DNA of 64,000 nucleotides from assembly GCF_005280735.1 (NCBI RefSeq), contig NZ_CP040078.1, positions 744,001 through 808,000 on the forward strand, written 5' to 3'. Below are positions 62,028 to 64,000 of this stretch, in pieces. The position numbers and the translations under genes were made by a program. This stretch comes from Trinickia violacea (lineage in GTDB: Bacteria > Pseudomonadota > Gammaproteobacteria > Burkholderiales > Burkholderiaceae). A model generated the notes under the pieces. The model saw nothing but the letters and a program-made list of their open reading frames with translations, searched no databases and had not been told where the DNA came from. Numbering within the stretch: position 1 is the first letter of the stretch; each line of letters starts with the position of its first letter.

Positions 62028-62777
62028 CCAGCGCATGGTCCAGAAGTCGGCGATGTTGGACCAGACGCGAATGTTCACGACGGCCGTGCTGTCGTCGAAG
62101 CGGATCACCATGACTTGCGGCGCGGGGTCCTTCAACGCGGCGGGTTCGCTCTCGGCGAGGGCGCGCAACGCGTCGAGCGCGCGATTGACGTCGTCGCGCA
62201 CCGACACTTCGACTTCGAGGTCGAGGCGGCGAGTGGGGTTGCGCGAGTAGTTGCGAATCGAATTGCTCCAGAGCGCGCTGTTCGGCACGTATTCGCAGAT
62301 GCCGTCGGGTTTCGTGAGGCGCGTCGTGAAGAGGCTGATCTCCTCGACCGTGCCGGCCACCGATCCGCCGCCGCCATCGATGTAATCGCCGACCCCGAAC
62401 GGACGCAGAAGCAGCAGCATGATGCCGGCCGCGATGTTCTGCATCGTGCCTTGCAGCGCAAGGCCGATTGCCAGGCCGGCCGCGCCGAGCACCGCGACGA
62501 TGCTGGCCGTCTGGATGCCGAGCTGCGACAGCGCGCCGACGATCGCGACGATGCGGATGCCCCAGATGCTCGCATCGCAGACGATGGGGCGCAGCGTCGT
62601 ATCGAGGCGCGCCTTGTTGGTCAGCACGCGGTTGAGCCAGCGGCCGACGCGCGTCGAAATCCACCAGCCGATGACGAGCACGAGAACGGCGGTGCACGCG
62701 TTGACCGAGAACGTCGAGAGCGCGTTCCAGAGGAAAGTCCAGTTGTCCGGATGAATATGTGCGAGAAGGTCTTGCAC
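61923..62777 (-). CDS. Small-conductance mechanosensitive channel (MscS family)
   Basis: This 284-residue inner-membrane channel has TM1-TM2 (residues about 20-45 and 65-90) and the pore helix TM3 ASIVAVLGAAGLAIGLALQGTMQNIAAGIMLLLLRPF with the alternating Gly/Ala pattern. The beta-domain motif VGDYIDGGGGSVAGTVEEISLFTTRL is followed by a cytoplasmic vestibule domain. It opens under membrane tension to release solutes during hypo-osmotic shock. Its last 34 codons also occur at 27773-27877. The gene is intact and convergent to the cysS fragment. Confidence 0.93.
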   Translation of the reverse strand: MQDLLAHIHPDNWTFLWNALSTFSVNACTAVLVLVIGWWISTRVGRWLNRVLTNKARLDTTLRPIVCDASIWGIRIVAIVGALSQLGIQTASIVAVLGAAGLAIGLALQGTMQNIAAGIMLLLLRPFGVGDYIDGGGGSVAGTVEEISLFTTRLTKPDGICEYVPNSALWSNSIRNYSRNPTRRLDLEVEVSVRDDVNRALDALRALAESEPAALKDPAPQVMVIRFDDSTAVVNIRVWSNIADFWTMRWDLSRKVRQTLADAQCALPIRTRELHIVQNAGESK

Positions 62778-62889
62778 GGAAATCGCCTCCTGGTGAGATC
62801 CGCAGACGGCAAGCGTCCGCGGAGTTCGAGAAAGGCGGGCATTTTAATCGATCTCTCCGGCTTTTTTAGAGACGTAAAGGAAAGCGGCC

Positions 62890-63150
62890 CTAGCGGACAA
62901 CCCTGTCATTCACCAATGCGCGCAACGTTGCGTCGCGAATCTCGAAGACATCGAAGACGCCGAGCGCACGAAGCGCGGGCAGCAACTCGACCATATCGCG
63001 CTCGGCAAGCGCGCGCGCTTCGTCGGAAACCTGGGGGTCGGCGAGGGTCTTCGCATTCGCGAGAAAGGCGCCGACCGAGCCTTTGCGGACGACGACGCCA
63101 TTGAATTCGCCGGCATTCTTGTCGTCGGGAAGCATGTCTTCAGCACGCAT
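62890..63150 (-). CDS. Conserved hypothetical protein
   Basis: This 86-residue soluble protein (KNAGEFNGVVVRKGSVGAFLANAKTLADP, ALAERDMVELLPALRALGVFDVFEIRDATLRALV) is probably helical. GGAG lies upstream of the ATG. I recognise the type from Burkholderia genomes but no function or domain name. It is transcribed towards mscS with a 112-nt gap and divergently from the AraC gene. Confidence 0.7.
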   Translation of the reverse strand: MRAEDMLPDDKNAGEFNGVVVRKGSVGAFLANAKTLADPQVSDEARALAERDMVELLPALRALGVFDVFEIRDATLRALVNDRVVR

Positions 63151-63245
63151 GGTGTATCTCCGTGAGGGTCAGGGGTGAGGCGAGTGTAGCCAGCGTGCTT
63201 AGGCTCGGATACGCTATTGGGGCCATTCAATACCGCATTCAGGCC

Positions 63246-64000
63246 ATGTCAGATCCGCTCATTTCTCCGTCGCGCGCCGAATCCGCCGGCGGGCCGCTTG
63301 TCGTCGCAGCCCAACGGATCGGCGACACGCCTCGTTCGACGGCCGCGCACAGCCACGCGCGCGGGCAGTTGCTCGGCGCGTCGCGCGGGCTGCTGACAGT
63401 CGGCACGGCGAGCGGCCATTGGGTCGTGCCGGCGATCCACGCGGTCTGGATTCCGCCGCATCACGTTCATTCGCTGCGCTCGCACGGCGCCTTCGCGGGC
63501 TGGAGCGTCTATGTCGCGCCGCACGCATGCGACGTGCTGCCCGACACGCCTTGCACGATGCGCACATCGGGCTTGCTGCGCGAAGCAGTGATGCGGGCGG
63601 CGACCTGGAGCGACGCGCCGCACGAGGAAGCGCAGACGCGCATTGCCGGGGTGATCCGCGACGAGATTCGCAGCTTGCCGCGCGAGCCGCTCGGCTTGCC
63701 GCTGCCGCGCGACCCGCGCCTCGTGCGTATCGCGCAGGCGCTCGCCGACCATCCGGCGGACAACCGGCGCATCGACGACTGGGCCGAGTGGGCCGCGATA
63801 CCGGTGCGCACGCTCACACGCCGCTTCGTCGCCGAGACGGGCTTCAGCTTTACCGAGTGGCGCCAGCGCGCGCGGCTGATGCGCGCGCTCGAAATGCTCG
63901 CGGCCGGAACGCCGGTGACTCGCATCGCGCTCGACCTCGGCTACGACAGCATCAGCGCGTTCATCGCCATGTTCCGCCGCACGCTCGGCGTGACGCCGAC
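63246..64000 (+). CDS. AraC-family transcriptional regulator, 3' end outside window
   Basis: The 251 visible codons start MSDPLISPSRAESAGG. An N-terminal cupin sensor (HSHARGQLLGASRGLLTVGT, AIHAVWIPPHHVHSLRSHG) is followed by a double HTH domain: IDDWAEWAAIPVRTLTRRFVAETGFSFTEWRQRARLMRALEML and VTRIALDLGYDSISAFIAMFRRTLGVTP. The window ends within the last HTH, about ten to twenty codons before the expected stop. The family with this cupin often controls an adjacent efflux or membrane gene, which would lie beyond the edge. Confidence 0.9.
   Translation, partial: MSDPLISPSRAESAGGPLVVAAQRIGDTPRSTAAHSHARGQLLGASRGLLTVGTASGHWVVPAIHAVWIPPHHVHSLRSHGAFAGWSVYVAPHACDVLPDTPCTMRTSGLLREAVMRAATWSDAPHEEAQTRIAGVIRDEIRSLPREPLGLPLPRDPRLVRIAQALADHPADNRRIDDWAEWAAIPVRTLTRRFVAETGFSFTEWRQRARLMRALEMLAAGTPVTRIALDLGYDSISAFIAMFRRTLGVTP

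Overview
The window looks like chromosomal DNA of a beta-proteobacterium of the Burkholderiaceae, most likely Burkholderia sensu lato (Paraburkholderia or Caballeronia). The reasons are high GC, two trimeric porins of the Burkholderia OmpC type, an HU protein with a histone-H1-like lysine/alanine tail, DUF4148 and DUF2783 proteins, CheV, YihY/BrkB and paired IclR regulators. The assignment is made by eye from protein families only.

Left flank (1-27.8 kb). A glycogen debranching enzyme and an MGH1-like glucosidase are co-directional on the minus strand. Then come the HU/H1-like protein, alanyl-tRNA editing protein AlaX, and a di-haem peroxidase next to a lipoprotein phosphoesterase. The proteasome-like peptidase Anbu stands beside the ruins of its three usual partner genes. 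A porin, YihY, CheV and an EAL phosphodiesterase follow. Two tandem IclR regulators face an MBL-hydrolase/FAD-hydroxylase/DUF2783 operon. A complete polar-amino-acid ABC transporter precedes a second-type cysteinyl-tRNA synthetase. That gene has what looks like a leaderless Cys-Cys leader peptide and a terminator hairpin in its 5' region, the layout of an attenuator.

Insert (about 27.9-61.5 kb). A 525-bp segment (3' end of cysS plus 3' end of mscS) occurs twice in direct orientation, exactly 34,150 bp apart. Intact cysS lies on the left and intact mscS on the right. The DNA between them therefore looks like a 34-kb segment inserted between two convergent neighbours. It is rich in catabolic genes and in broken genes: cytochrome b/molybdopterin oxidoreductase, a TtuC-like dehydrogenase, GhrA, a haloacid-dehalogenase fragment, a duplicated MocR start, and an IS4-family transposase fragment at its right edge. 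Its intact core has two parts. The minus-strand part holds an aminotransferase, an Lrp/AsnC regulator, a semialdehyde dehydrogenase, an AstE/AspA-type deacylase and a cupin. The plus-strand part holds an aldehyde dehydrogenase, a HAD protein, a PuuB-like amine oxidase, an oligopeptide-type ABC transporter, and a three-subunit HcnABC/opine-oxidase-like dehydrogenase. An amino-acid-type chemoreceptor and a MocR regulator follow. Together these suggest sensing, uptake and oxidation of an N-substituted amino acid, opine or amine conjugate; the substrate is unknown. A PepSY/ferredoxin-reductase fusion, a DUF4198 protein and a porin close the insert.

Right flank (61.9-64 kb). This holds mscS, a small conserved hypothetical protein and the start of an AraC regulator cut by the window edge. 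I saw no tRNA, rRNA, CRISPR array, integrase or phage structural gene.
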